NCBI GenBank assembly: GCA_963749535.1
Contig: CAVVNF010000034.1
Coordinates: forward strand, 1-44,698
DNA length: 44,698 nt
Origin: Chersky-299 sp963749535
Lineage (GTDB): Bacteria > Actinomycetota > Thermoleophilia > RBG-16-64-13
Reading direction: 5' to 3'
In this document: positions 1-6,801 of the stretch, in pieces
Numbering within the stretch: position 1 is the stretch's first letter
Layout: each line of letters begins with the position of its first letter
Position numbers and translations under genes: made by a program
Notes under the pieces: model-generated
The model's input: the letters and a program-made list of their open reading frames with translations, nothing else
Database searches by the model: none
What the model was told of the DNA's origin: nothing

Positions 1-20
1 GAGGGAGATGGGATGAGAAG

Positions 21-93
21 GCCAGCCTCCCCGGGGTACCGTTAGGTCCCCAATCCAAGGACGGGCTCAAGGCCCAATTTGAAGGAGGCTGGC
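21..93 (+). promoter_or_regulatory. Structured leader over the IS110 transposase ribosome-binding site (candidate bridge-RNA part)
   Basis: Positions 21-30 (gccagcctcc) are the perfect reverse complement of 84-93 (ggaggctggc), and the latter contains the GGAGG ribosome-binding site that ends 5 nt before the ATG at 94. Two smaller hairpins sit inside: 33-40 with 45-51 (ggggtacc / ggtcccc, one bulge) and 63-66 with 72-75 (gggc / gccc). Together they make a three-way-junction-like RNA. In the IS110 group the bridge RNA is encoded in the left non-coding end just upstream of the transposase, so this may be its 3' part. It would also hide the RBS in read-through transcripts. The true left end of the IS probably lies before position 1. 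Confidence 0.5.
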
Positions 94-1185
94 ATGTCGA
101 ACATTAGCACCACGACTGACCGGAACAAATTGACGGTGGGGTTGGATGTCGGCGATCGCTACACCCAGATCTGCGTTCTCGACGAGGACGGGGCGATCCT
201 GGAGGAAGGCCGGGTGGCGACCTCACCGCGGGCCTTCCAGCAGCGCTTTGCGGCTCTCCCCCCGGCGCGGCTGGTGCTGGAAGCCGGGTCCCATTCTCTG
301 TGGGCCCATCGGCTCCTTGGGCAACTCGGTCACGAAGTGATCGTGGCCAATCCTCGCATGCTCCGGTTCATCTACGGAAACGACTCCAAGAACGACCGAG
401 CCGATGCTGGATACCTGGCACGGGTCGGGAAGCTCGATCCGGACCTGCTCCACCCGATAACCCACCGTAGCGAAGAAAGCCATGCCCACCTGGTCCTGCT
501 TCGCAGTCGGGAGATACTGGTGCGCTCCCGGACCCGGCTCATCAGTCACGCCCGCGGGCTGGTGAAACCATTCGGGGTCAAGCTGCCCCACTGCGGGGCA
601 CAGGTCTTCGCCACCAAGGCGCGGGAGCATGTGCCCGAGATCCTGCTTCCGGCTCTCGGTCCCGTCATCGATATTATCTCCGTCCTCACCCAGCAGATCC
701 GGGACCTGAACGACAAGATCGATACCCTCGCCCGCGAGAGCTACAAGGAAACCGCTCTTCTTGCCCAGGTACCGGGCGTGGGCACCCTGACAGCGCTCGC
801 GTACGTCCTCACCATAGAAGATCCCGGCCGGTTTTCGCGAGCTCGGGCCGTGGGTTCCTATCTTGGTCTTCGCCCTCGCCAAGATGAGTCGGGAACGCTC
901 AAGCCTCAACTTCGTATCACCAAGGCCGGAGACACGTTCCTTCGGCACCTGCTCGTCGAATGCGCCCACTACATCCTCAGCCCCAATGCCCAAGACACTG
1001 ATCTTAAACGCTGGGGCCTCAAGCTCTCAGAACGAGGGGGCAACGCTGCCAAGAAACGCGCCGCAGTGGCCGTGGCCCGCAAACTGTCTATCCTCCTTCT
1101 GCGTCTCTGGACAACCGGAGAGATCTACGAGCCGCTTCGGAGCACGGCGCGGCGCGGAGAACCTGACCGGGTGCCTTCCAGCTAA
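94..1185 (+). CDS. IS110-family transposase (DEDD recombinase)
   Basis: A 363-residue protein with the two-domain layout of IS110 transposases. The N-terminal RuvC-like DEDD domain shows D18 in VGLDVGDRYT, E63 in VLEAGSHS and D101/D104 in KNDRADAGYLA. The C-terminal Transposase_20 domain has the helix-hairpin-helix-like PGVGTLTALAYV and then RPRQDESGTL...RITKAGDTFLR. The serine of ESG is at the position expected for the catalytic serine of this family. Length is normal and the frame is open. ATG 94 is chosen because GGAGG (84-88) lies 5 nt upstream; a longer start at 79 lacks an RBS. IS110 elements excise as circles and insert guided by a bridge RNA without inverted repeats, so exact ends cannot be read here. 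The gene appears intact and the element may be active. Confidence 0.93.
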   Translation: MSNISTTTDRNKLTVGLDVGDRYTQICVLDEDGAILEEGRVATSPRAFQQRFAALPPARLVLEAGSHSLWAHRLLGQLGHEVIVANPRMLRFIYGNDSKNDRADAGYLARVGKLDPDLLHPITHRSEESHAHLVLLRSREILVRSRTRLISHARGLVKPFGVKLPHCGAQVFATKAREHVPEILLPALGPVIDIISVLTQQIRDLNDKIDTLARESYKETALLAQVPGVGTLTALAYVLTIEDPGRFSRARAVGSYLGLRPRQDESGTLKPQLRITKAGDTFLRHLLVECAHYILSPNAQDTDLKRWGLKLSERGGNAAKKRAAVAVARKLSILLLRLWTTGEIYEPLRSTARRGEPDRVPSS

Positions 1186-1550
1186 AACAGCGGGGGAGGT
1201 GAGCCACACGAGATAAGAACGACAACAGCGGCACCCCCTCGGCGAGGCTAGGACCCCAAGAAGCCACGTCCGCGGCGACTGCGAACCATGTTGAGGTCTC
1301 GGAAGGAAAGACCGGAGCACTGGCCAACCTTTCGAAGGCCGCGAGGGAGATTGGCAGCGCCGCACCTGGTCGGACCCCAACTTGGACAGGACCGTAGTGT
1401 CCACAAGAAGTCCGAATGGAAGCATGGGTCACGGGCTTGGCATCGCCAGTCGAGACGCGAAGGAGGAAGAAATACGAGTTGACAGAGGCCGCCCTTCTCA
1501 TGGAAACATGGTGACGGTCCTTGTGAATCTTGAGAAAGTCGGAGGCCGTC
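1186..1550. other. Intergenic stretch, probable IS110 right end and upstream region of the recombinase
   Basis: No convincing gene. It should contain the right end of the IS110 element, which cannot be delimited because this family has no terminal inverted repeats. The GGAGG at 1541-1545 is the ribosome-binding site of the next gene. A TTGACA hexamer at 1479-1484 has no good -10 partner. Confidence 0.4.
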
Positions 1551-2501
1551 ATGCCCCACGCCACCACTCTCGCTTTCCCCGAGCAGAACCTCGTCGGCTG
1601 GGAACGAGCTATGTATGCCTTCCTGGTTGAGAAGGAACGTCGGTCCGGATCTCGTCGCACGGTGGAAGGCTACTCGCGCATGCTCCAGCACTTCTTCGGC
1701 AGGGTTTCGAAGCCACCGGACAAGGTCAGCGCCCAGGAAGTCTTCCTCTGGGCCCATGGCAAAGGTGTTTCTGGCAAGGACCCCTCCCCCGTCACCATCG
1801 GCGCCCGCATGGCTTGCCTTTCGTCTTTCTTCCGTTTTCTCATCCGCATGGATATCGTCCAGAGGAATCCCTGTGACAAGCTGGAGAGACCCCGGACCTC
1901 CACCCCGCCCGCCCGAGGACTCTCGGCTGAAGAGATTCGCCGACTTCTGGCGGTGATCCCCGACAACCCTCCCGGCCTGCGGGACCGAGCCATCATCCTC
2001 ACCCTGGTCCTCACCGGTCGTCGAAGGGCCGAGGTATTTCGCCTGAGAGCCGGGGACCTATCCTTCGAGAACGACGTCTGTTTCTATGCCTACGCGGGCA
2101 AGGGCGGCAAAACTGGGCGCCGTGAACTGCCCCGCCCGGCCATTGACGCGCTGAGAGCCGCGTTGTCGGCCTGGGGGCGCGAGCTGGAGAACATGTCCCC
2201 GCACGAATCGCTGTGGCCCTCTCCGGCCGCCACGAACGGAGAGGGGCTGAGGAGCGCCACGTTTTACGGTCGGTTCCGCCGGTACCTGGCGAAAGCCGGG
2301 CTTCCTCCCGCCGGGCTTCACATTCTTCGTCACAGCGCGGCCAAGCTCAGCCGGGACGCCGGCGAGAGCATCGAGGACGTCTCTCGGTTCTTGGATCACA
2401 GCTCCCTCGCCGTGACCACCACCTACCTGCGCCGACTGGAAGGCCAGGAGGACCGGGGCTGGGGCAAGGTGGCGGAGGCCATCGGGTTGGGAGGCTTTTG
2501 A
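1551..2501 (+). CDS. Tyrosine recombinase (phage integrase / XerC-D-like)
   Basis: A 316-residue site-specific recombinase with a complete catalytic set. Residues 1-120 form the N-terminal SAM-like core-binding domain. The catalytic part shows the first Arg in TGRRRAEVF (R158), a Lys in the beta-hairpin YAGKGGKTGRRELP, HILRHSAAK (H257, R260), LDHSS (H283) and the nucleophile in TTTYLR (Y292). The start is ATG 1551, with GGAGG 5 nt upstream; an in-frame TTG at 1530 lacks an RBS. It is closer to XerC/D-like or integron-type recombinases than to the long actinophage integrase encoded at 4991-6228, and it has no att site recognisable beside it. It could serve the same mobile segment or be an unrelated resident. 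The frame is intact. Confidence 0.9.
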   Translation: MPHATTLAFPEQNLVGWERAMYAFLVEKERRSGSRRTVEGYSRMLQHFFGRVSKPPDKVSAQEVFLWAHGKGVSGKDPSPVTIGARMACLSSFFRFLIRMDIVQRNPCDKLERPRTSTPPARGLSAEEIRRLLAVIPDNPPGLRDRAIILTLVLTGRRRAEVFRLRAGDLSFENDVCFYAYAGKGGKTGRRELPRPAIDALRAALSAWGRELENMSPHESLWPSPAATNGEGLRSATFYGRFRRYLAKAGLPPAGLHILRHSAAKLSRDAGESIEDVSRFLDHSSLAVTTTYLRRLEGQEDRGWGKVAEAIGLGGF

Positions 2502-2590
2502 CAGACGTCTGCGTTTGGGCCTATAGTCGCCGTGGAGATTGGACCATCGAACACACGCCAGGCCGCCGAAAGGGCGGCCTTTTGGTTTTG
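2498..2590 (+). promoter_or_regulatory. Promoter followed after about 30 nt by an intrinsic terminator (short transcript or attenuator)
   Basis: TTGACA (2498-2503) and TATAGT (2522-2527) are 18 bp apart, a near-consensus sigma-70-type promoter that overlaps the last codons of the recombinase. About 30 nt after the -10 box comes a perfect 8-bp hairpin, 2560-2567 with 2573-2580 (aggccgcc / ggcggcct), followed by T-rich TTTGGTTTT. The terminator can end transcripts of the recombinase as well. Its position just before the RBS of the next gene at 2611 also fits attenuation. No leader ORF is visible. Confidence 0.55.
2560..2590 (+). terminator. Rho-independent terminator
   Basis: An 8-bp GC-rich stem (aggccgcc / ggcggcct) with a 5-nt GA-rich loop and a following run of T residues broken by GG. 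Confidence 0.8.
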
Positions 2591-2610
2591 ACCGGGGGAG
2601 GAAGTCTACG

Positions 2611-2991
2611 GTGAGAGCGGAGCTAGCCTGCGAGCCAATCTGCGGGCTCGATGAGAAGACGAGGATGGTCAAGGTCGTCTTCTCGTTTTGGGCCATCCAG
2701 CCCGGTGGAGAGCTGGTCGAGCTTTCCTGGACTGACACCCTCCCCCAGGAGAACGGCAAGCACCTGGGGGGCACCGCCCGCTGCACCTTTGAAACGGAGG
2801 AGGCGCCTTATGCGCTGGAAGCTCGGATGCCGCTTGGCCTCTTTCTGAACCCCAGCCGTATCAATCTGGAGCTGCGCACCCTGGAGCCTCTACGTAGCCT
2901 GGGTCATGGCAACGGCTGGCTGGGCGCCGACCCCGAGGACGTCTCCGGGACGGTCCACTTCCACCTGCGCAGTTGGACCGATTTCACCTAG
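2611..2991 (+). CDS. Hypothetical protein (126 aa), no family recognised
   Basis: The start is GTG 2611, with a strong RBS (ggggaggaag, 2594-2603). The protein is soluble, without signal peptide or membrane segment. Its composition looks like a small beta-rich globular protein: an early FSFWAIQPGGELVELSW strand pair, a central GTARCTFETEEAPYALEARM segment and a C-terminal VSGTVHFHLRSW. An upstream in-frame start at 2539 would run through the terminator and is unlikely. The gene stands alone after the terminator at 2560-2590 and may be controlled by it. I do not recognise the family. Codon use looks like its neighbours. Confidence 0.6.
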   Translation: MRAELACEPICGLDEKTRMVKVVFSFWAIQPGGELVELSWTDTLPQENGKHLGGTARCTFETEEAPYALEARMPLGLFLNPSRINLELRTLEPLRSLGHGNGWLGADPEDVSGTVHFHLRSWTDFT

Positions 2992-3163
2992 AGAGCTCCG
3001 CTTGGTCGGCGTCCAGGAAAAAGCCTCGCCCTCCCTGGCAATGCCTTCCATGACGGGCTTACTGGCTGAAGCGCAGCAAGGACCACCCCGCTGACTCTTG
3101 TGCCCGTAGTCAGCAGAAATGGCCGATTCCTTCCCCCGGGGGCGTTGCGGTCGCCGCACCAGC

Positions 3164-3556
3164 CTAAGTGACGATCTGGCTGCTGAGAATGGCGGCGATG
3201 CGCCCCAGGTCGAGGTCAAGCCGTTCCGGACTGACGCAACACTCGCCCATTTCCATGTAGATGCCCACCCGCACCCGTTTGCTCTTGACCTGCACCCAGG
3301 TGGCCGACACCAGGGGGAACCTCCGTCCTTTGGTACCGCCAGCGCCTCCGTCGAAATAGGATCTGAGATCCTCCTTGCGAAGATCCATGCCCAGCGGCAC
3401 TTCAACTTCCCCGGCCAGACTGCGGGCGGTACCTGCACCCAGTAGGTTGCCGAGGCGGTCAACAAGGGCCACACCAAATACTGGCTCGGGCGTGCGCCTG
3501 GCCCAGCGCGAAGCCGGTGCCTCTACCACCGGCGCTTTAGCAACCCGTCCATCCAC
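3164..3556 (-). CDS. Hypothetical protein (130 aa), no family recognised
   Basis: A minus-strand ORF starting at GTG 3556, with GGTGGAG about 7 nt upstream. The protein is soluble and mixed alpha/beta, with segments such as FGVALVDRLGNLLGAGTA, VEVPLGMDLRKEDLRSYF and VSATWVQVKSKRVRVGIYM, which read like real protein rather than a shadow frame. It is convergent with the gene at 2611-2991. No signal peptide, membrane helix or known motif is visible, and no function is proposed. Confidence 0.5.
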   Translation of the reverse strand: MDGRVAKAPVVEAPASRWARRTPEPVFGVALVDRLGNLLGAGTARSLAGEVEVPLGMDLRKEDLRSYFDGGAGGTKGRRFPLVSATWVQVKSKRVRVGIYMEMGECCVSPERLDLDLGRIAAILSSQIVT

Positions 3557-4053
3557 GATGGGACTCCACCTCTGGACCCTGAGTTTTGAGTTGCCTTGCG
3601 GACTTCGCTCTAGACCGCGAGAGGTGAATCAAGGGTGCGCCGTGCCCCGCAGCGGGGGGTCGGGTGGGCTGCAACCAAGGGTACTTTTCGCCTCTCATCG
3701 TGGCGATCGTCTCTAGCTAAACCATGGCAGTCCGCACCCGAAGACGCAAGAGGCCCGCAGAGGAAATCGCCGCAATTTGCTCGAGAAATAAAAAGAGCGC
3801 AGCTCAATTCGAGCGAGGCGCTAACCGGTCAGAGCGACCTCCATCGCCATGGTTCCAGTTATCTGTAGCTCATTCACCGACGGTCGTCTCGCTGGCGGCG
3901 CGTGGTCTTCGGGCCAAGGAGGTGATCTTTCCAGTTGAGGCAGCCCACCGGATGGACTACTCTTGAGGGGCTCACCGGTGTCTCTGCCTCTGCCGACGAG
4001 GCCCCTTTGCTTCCGGTCCGGCAGCGGCAATACCCAGGGGAAGGAGGTGCTAC
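3557..4053. other. Intergenic stretch with no supported gene
   Basis: About 500 bp without a convincing gene. Frames present are short and Arg/Ser-rich like random GC-rich DNA. A small hairpin lies near 3650 (ccccgc-a-gcgggg). A long-loop inverted pair, aggggc near 3965 with gcccct near 4001, sits upstream of the strong RBS at 4041-4048. Confidence 0.4.
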
Positions 4054-4317
4054 ATGCCGCGTTTTCTGACCGTTCATTCTCAGGCCTTCACCATAGAACA
4101 GCTGACGAAGCTCACCCAGGCTGCCGACCAACTTCCCGCGGGCGTATCCTGGAGCTCTACCGACTGCGCCATCGGTAGCGAGAGAAGCTTCTGTGAATGG
4201 AAGGCCCCCAGCAGGGAGCCTGTCGAACAGGTACTCAAAGCAAACAACCTACCCTTCATAGCCATCTATCAGGTCCGGCGCTTCAACCCGGCCCAAGCCG
4301 GCTTTGAGGCCGATTAA
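4054..4317 (+). CDS. DUF4242-like small protein (87 aa)
   Basis: An 87-residue protein with an excellent RBS (aaggaggt, 4041-4048) 5 nt before ATG 4054. The pattern is MPRFLTVHSQAF...LTQAADQLPAGVSWSSTDCAIGSERSFCEWKAPSREPVEQVLKANNLP, followed by a final strand. This matches small DUF4242 / nickel-binding-like ferredoxin-fold proteins: an N-terminal 'P-F-L' strand, a helix with 'LTKLTQAAD', a hairpin with 'CEWKAP', then a helix and an 'IYQVRRF' strand. Family members are monodomain and of uncertain role. No neighbour suggests a pathway. Assignment rests on pattern resemblance only. Confidence 0.6.
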   Translation: MPRFLTVHSQAFTIEQLTKLTQAADQLPAGVSWSSTDCAIGSERSFCEWKAPSREPVEQVLKANNLPFIAIYQVRRFNPAQAGFEAD

Positions 4318-4482
4318 GTCTGCGAACTACCTTTTGTGGGCCTGGCCCGGCCTAGTCATCGGTGAGCGCGACCCCTGAAAGAGAGGGAGCATCCTTGGGC
4401 AGGGGCCAGGAGGGGTGCCAGGGTTCGCTGACCCATTCGTTACCAATGAAGCCGGCACACCAGGGATTGGGGGAGCGCGCTG

Positions 4483-4578
4483 TTGACAGCCTAAGGAAGC
4501 TTGCGTAGAGTGACCCTAAGGCCTGGGAAGACCCATTCGACTACCCAGGCAGGGCGCTTACACGAGCGCCCTTTTCTT
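4483..4578 (+). ncRNA. Candidate ~60-nt small RNA (promoter directly followed by a terminator)
   Basis: TTGACA near 4484-4489, a 17-bp spacer and TAGAGT give a good promoter. A transcript starting near 4518 would meet a strong intrinsic terminator at 4552-4578 (gggcgct / agcgccc stem, 6-nt loop, then TTTTCTT). No ORF is downstream. The arrangement, and part of the sequence (a 'cca-tcga-aca..ccaggc' stretch just before the stem), resembles the unit at 2498-2590. Confidence 0.45.
4552..4578 (+). terminator. Rho-independent terminator
   Basis: A 7-bp perfect GC stem (gggcgct 4552-4558 / agcgccc 4565-4571) with a 6-nt loop and a T-rich tail, ttttctt. Confidence 0.8.
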
Positions 4579-4673
4579 GCCTCCTCCTGGCCAGCCGACG
4601 AGGCCGGGAAGGCCGACATCTCCGGCGGTTTCTCGGGCCTCGCGACCACGGAAACGCGTCGCGGGTGTCGCGG

Positions 4674-4703
4674 GTTGGCTGTGGGTTGGCTGCATGTTGG
4701 CTG
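4674..4703 (+). repeat. Left triplet of integrase arm-type-like repeats
   Basis: gttggctg occurs at 4674, 4685 and 4696, exactly 11 bp apart and all in the same orientation. The spacing (one helical turn) and placement beside a tRNA-derived core and an integrase gene are as expected for arm-type binding sites of a tyrosine integrase. Confidence 0.7.
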
Positions 4704-4763
4704 GAAGGGGTTCCGGCCAAAGCTGGCCGGAAATGCAGTATTGCGTCAAGCAGGCGAATCCTA

Positions 4764-4813
4764 GGTGGCGGGACCCGGATTTGAACCGGGGACACCATGA
4801 TTTTCAGGCATGA
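4764..4813 (-). repeat. tRNA-Phe 3' fragment, probable attachment-site core
   Basis: Read on the minus strand: a CTGAAAA anticodon loop (anticodon GAA), the 3' anticodon strand TCATG, a 5-nt variable loop GTGTC, T-arm CCCGG-TTCAAAT-CCGGG, acceptor strand TCCCGCC, discriminator A (4766) and CC. No D-arm or proper 5' half precedes it. The 5' anticodon strand CATGC has a mismatch with TCATG. This is the piece of tRNA a tyrosine integrase carries in attP to restore the target gene. Confidence 0.75.
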
Positions 4814-4925
4814 CTGCGGCCAATGTGCCTCTGTGAGAGACTGACAGGCGCTCTCGTTTAGGCTGCACAGGGGCCACTTCGCTACTGCCGCCGCGTTCCG
4901 CCATTGGGCACTAAGCTGGCGGCTC

Positions 4926-4955
4926 GTTGGCTGAATGTTGGCTGGAAGTTGGCTG
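4926..4955 (+). repeat. Right triplet of integrase arm-type-like repeats
   Basis: gttggctg occurs at 4926, 4937 and 4948, again with exact 11-bp spacing and the same orientation as the left triplet. The first two units lie in a 23-bp block that matches part of the left triplet with one mismatch. Confidence 0.7.
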
Positions 4956-4990
4956 GAGCCCGGCGCAAAGACCCTGGCGGATGCTGGTTT

Positions 4991-6228
4991 CTACTCCCCC
5001 ATGACCAGAGCAGCCACAGTAGCCGCGGCCTCTTCAGCAAGCGCCGGTATGGCATGGGAGTAGATGTCCAGAGTGATGGCGACGGTGGCATGACCCAAGC
5101 GATCAGAAACCACCTTGGGATGCACGCCGGCCGCCAGAGCCAAGGTGGCGTGAGTATGGCGCAAGTCATGGAGATGGATCGGAGGCAGTCCGGTCTTCTT
5201 CACCGCCGCCCGGAAGGCTTTGCTCACCCGCTCGGGATGGATGAGCTTCCCATCCGGGCGGGTGAACACGAGCCCGGAGTCAGTCCAAGCCGGACCCCAC
5301 TCCAGGCGTTCCTCTTTCTGGCGACGGCTCCAGGCCCGAAGCACCGAGACCGTGAAAGGGTCAAGCGCTACTAGACGTCGACCCCGGCTGGTCTTGGGCT
5401 CGTGCACTTCGACCGTGCCGTTGATGGGAACGAGAGAGCGGCGTACCGAGAGCCGGGCTCGCTCCAAATCGAGGTCGGTCCAGCGCAGAGCCAGAGCCTC
5501 TCCCCTCCGCAGACCGGTCATGGCTAGCGTCAGCCACAAGGGATAGAGCCGGTCGTTCTTCACCGTCTCTAAGAACTGCCGCAATTCCAGGTTCGTCCAG
5601 GCTTGGGTCTTCTCGTTCCCGGTCAGCTCCCACTCGGGGCGGGTCGCTGGCATCGCAAGGGTTGCGGAAAAGCCGGTCCCAGCGCACGGCATCATTCAGG
5701 GCGCGGTGCAAAGTGGCGTGCACTCTTCTCACCGAGTTTGCCGAGAGTCCTCCGCTGCCACAGACTTTGCCGTCTTTGAGAAGCTGGGCGTAGAGGCTGT
5801 TGACCATCACCGGACTCAACTTCTGGAGCTTCACCTGGCCCAGGGTAGGCAGGATGTGCTTCTGGACGTGGGTCGTGTAGGAGGAGTAGGTAGTCGAGCG
5901 AACGGTGCTCTGGGTAATAGGCAGCCATTCCTCCAGGAGAAACTCACCCAGGGCGATGTCCTTGCGTTCGCTGTAGGCACCAGCTCTCGAGGTTGGAAAG
6001 AACAGTGGTGAGAGCGGTCTGGGCTACTTTCCGGGTGGCAAATCCGGCCTGGCAGCGTTGCCGACGCTCGATGGTTTCTTTTAGCTCTCCGGCGCAGGCC
6101 GGACAGGTCTTCCTGGCTTTGCCTTCCACCCAATGTCGCCGCCCACAACCCTCGCAACGCTGGGCCGGTTGCGGGCCGAGTTCCAGTACGTATTCCCAGG
6201 TCCGTCTCTTGCGCAAGTGACCCCTCAT
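4991..6228 (-). pseudogene. int: Actinophage-type tyrosine integrase with zinc-ribbon insertion (two frameshifts)
   Basis: Three consecutive minus-strand frames rebuild one integrase of about 410 residues. The N-terminus MRGHLRKRRTWEYVLELG is typical of actinobacterial integrases. It is followed by an inserted zinc ribbon (CEGCGRRH..., CPACAGEL), the SAM-like core-binding domain (EEWLPITQSTVRSTTYSSY) and the catalytic domain. The last has TGLRRGEALALRW (Arg I), PKTSRGRRLVALD (Lys hairpin), LHDLRHTHATLAL (H-x-x-R), RLGHATVAITLDIYSH (His and Tyr nucleophile). One extra base lies near 5982 and a second shift lies near 5630-5650. With these corrected all catalytic residues are present. The stop is next to the right arm repeats of the att site, so this is the cognate recombinase. 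The frames may be broken by sequencing error or by real decay. Confidence 0.85.
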
Positions 6229-6801
6229 GCTGCTTTCACACGGGCTGGGGCTCAGGCTTTTTGCCGCCGTTCTTCATGGTGTCATTACCGCTCTACGCGG
6301 CGGTAATGGCAAGTGCCACACCCGGGTTTCGCTTCGGTATCGCCATGTAACGAGCATCAGCGCCCCAAGCGCTTCGTGATATGGCCGCGCATCCTACGCC
6401 TGTCTTCACCCTCGTCTTTGAGTCGCCCATGGGCCAGGTTATGACCGCTCCAAAGGCCCCGGAAAGCAAGGACACGTGGCAGAATAATTGCGCCATATTG
6501 TGCAGTTGAGCAGAAGACCCGAGCACCGGCCCGATACTGCACCTTATTATGCAGTTCTCAGCCAGAAGCCGCTAGGAGCGATAATGCCCTTGTGCAGGCG
6601 TTTCCTCTTGTGCGCCTATCGGCGTTGGCACCGTAGCGCACAATTTCCGTCCGAATGCTGTGCTATTCTCGTGCCATACGGGCCGGAAAGGCCCGCGCGG
6701 GGAGGGTTTTCGGGCCAGAAACGGCACTTTCGCGTGCAAACCGGGCGCCAACCGTGGGGCGCGTCCGGATGGGTCGGTAACTTTGGGCGGGAGGGCAGGC
6801 T
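6229..6801. promoter_or_regulatory. Divergent control region between integrase and methyltransferase genes
   Basis: 573 bp without a gene between divergent phage-type genes, the place where a lysogeny or excision switch is usually found. It holds a perfect 9-bp dyad (cattaccgc 6283-6291 / gcggtaatg 6300-6308) upstream of the integrase. Two similar repeats, tattgtgcagtt (near 6496) and tattatgcagtt (near 6546), lie about 50 bp apart, and a cgggcc/ggcccg hairpin is at 6679-6695. No repressor gene is visible in it. Confidence 0.45.

Larger units (their letters stand above)
4318..4673. other. Intergenic stretch holding a short promoter-terminator unit
   Basis: No gene. It contains the short transcription unit at 4483-4578 and runs into the left arm of the att site. 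Confidence 0.4.
4674..4955. other. Probable intact attP (arm triplet, tRNA core, arm triplet)
   Basis: The tRNA-derived core (4764-4813) has a triplet of gttggctg repeats on each side, at 4674-4703 and 4926-4955, both with 11-bp period and the same orientation. The integrase gene ends 36 bp beyond the right triplet. In an integrated element each junction keeps only one arm, so arms on both sides point to attP rather than attL or attR. That would occur in a circular form, a tandem copy, or an element joined to the chromosome by another route. Confidence 0.6.

Noticed and set aside
223..993. Minus-strand ORF opposite the IS110 transposase.
   Set aside because: Shadow frame; the plus-strand protein has all catalytic motifs.
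3724..3966. Plus-strand 80-codon ORF.
   Set aside because: Arg-rich start, no RBS and no protein-like pattern.
4764..4892. A complete tRNA with intron: ggcggca on the minus strand (4892-4886) could pair with the acceptor strand TCCCGCC at six of seven positions.
   Set aside because: No D-arm is recognisable, about 50 extra bases would be needed, and the anticodon stem has a mismatch. An attachment-site fragment explains it better.
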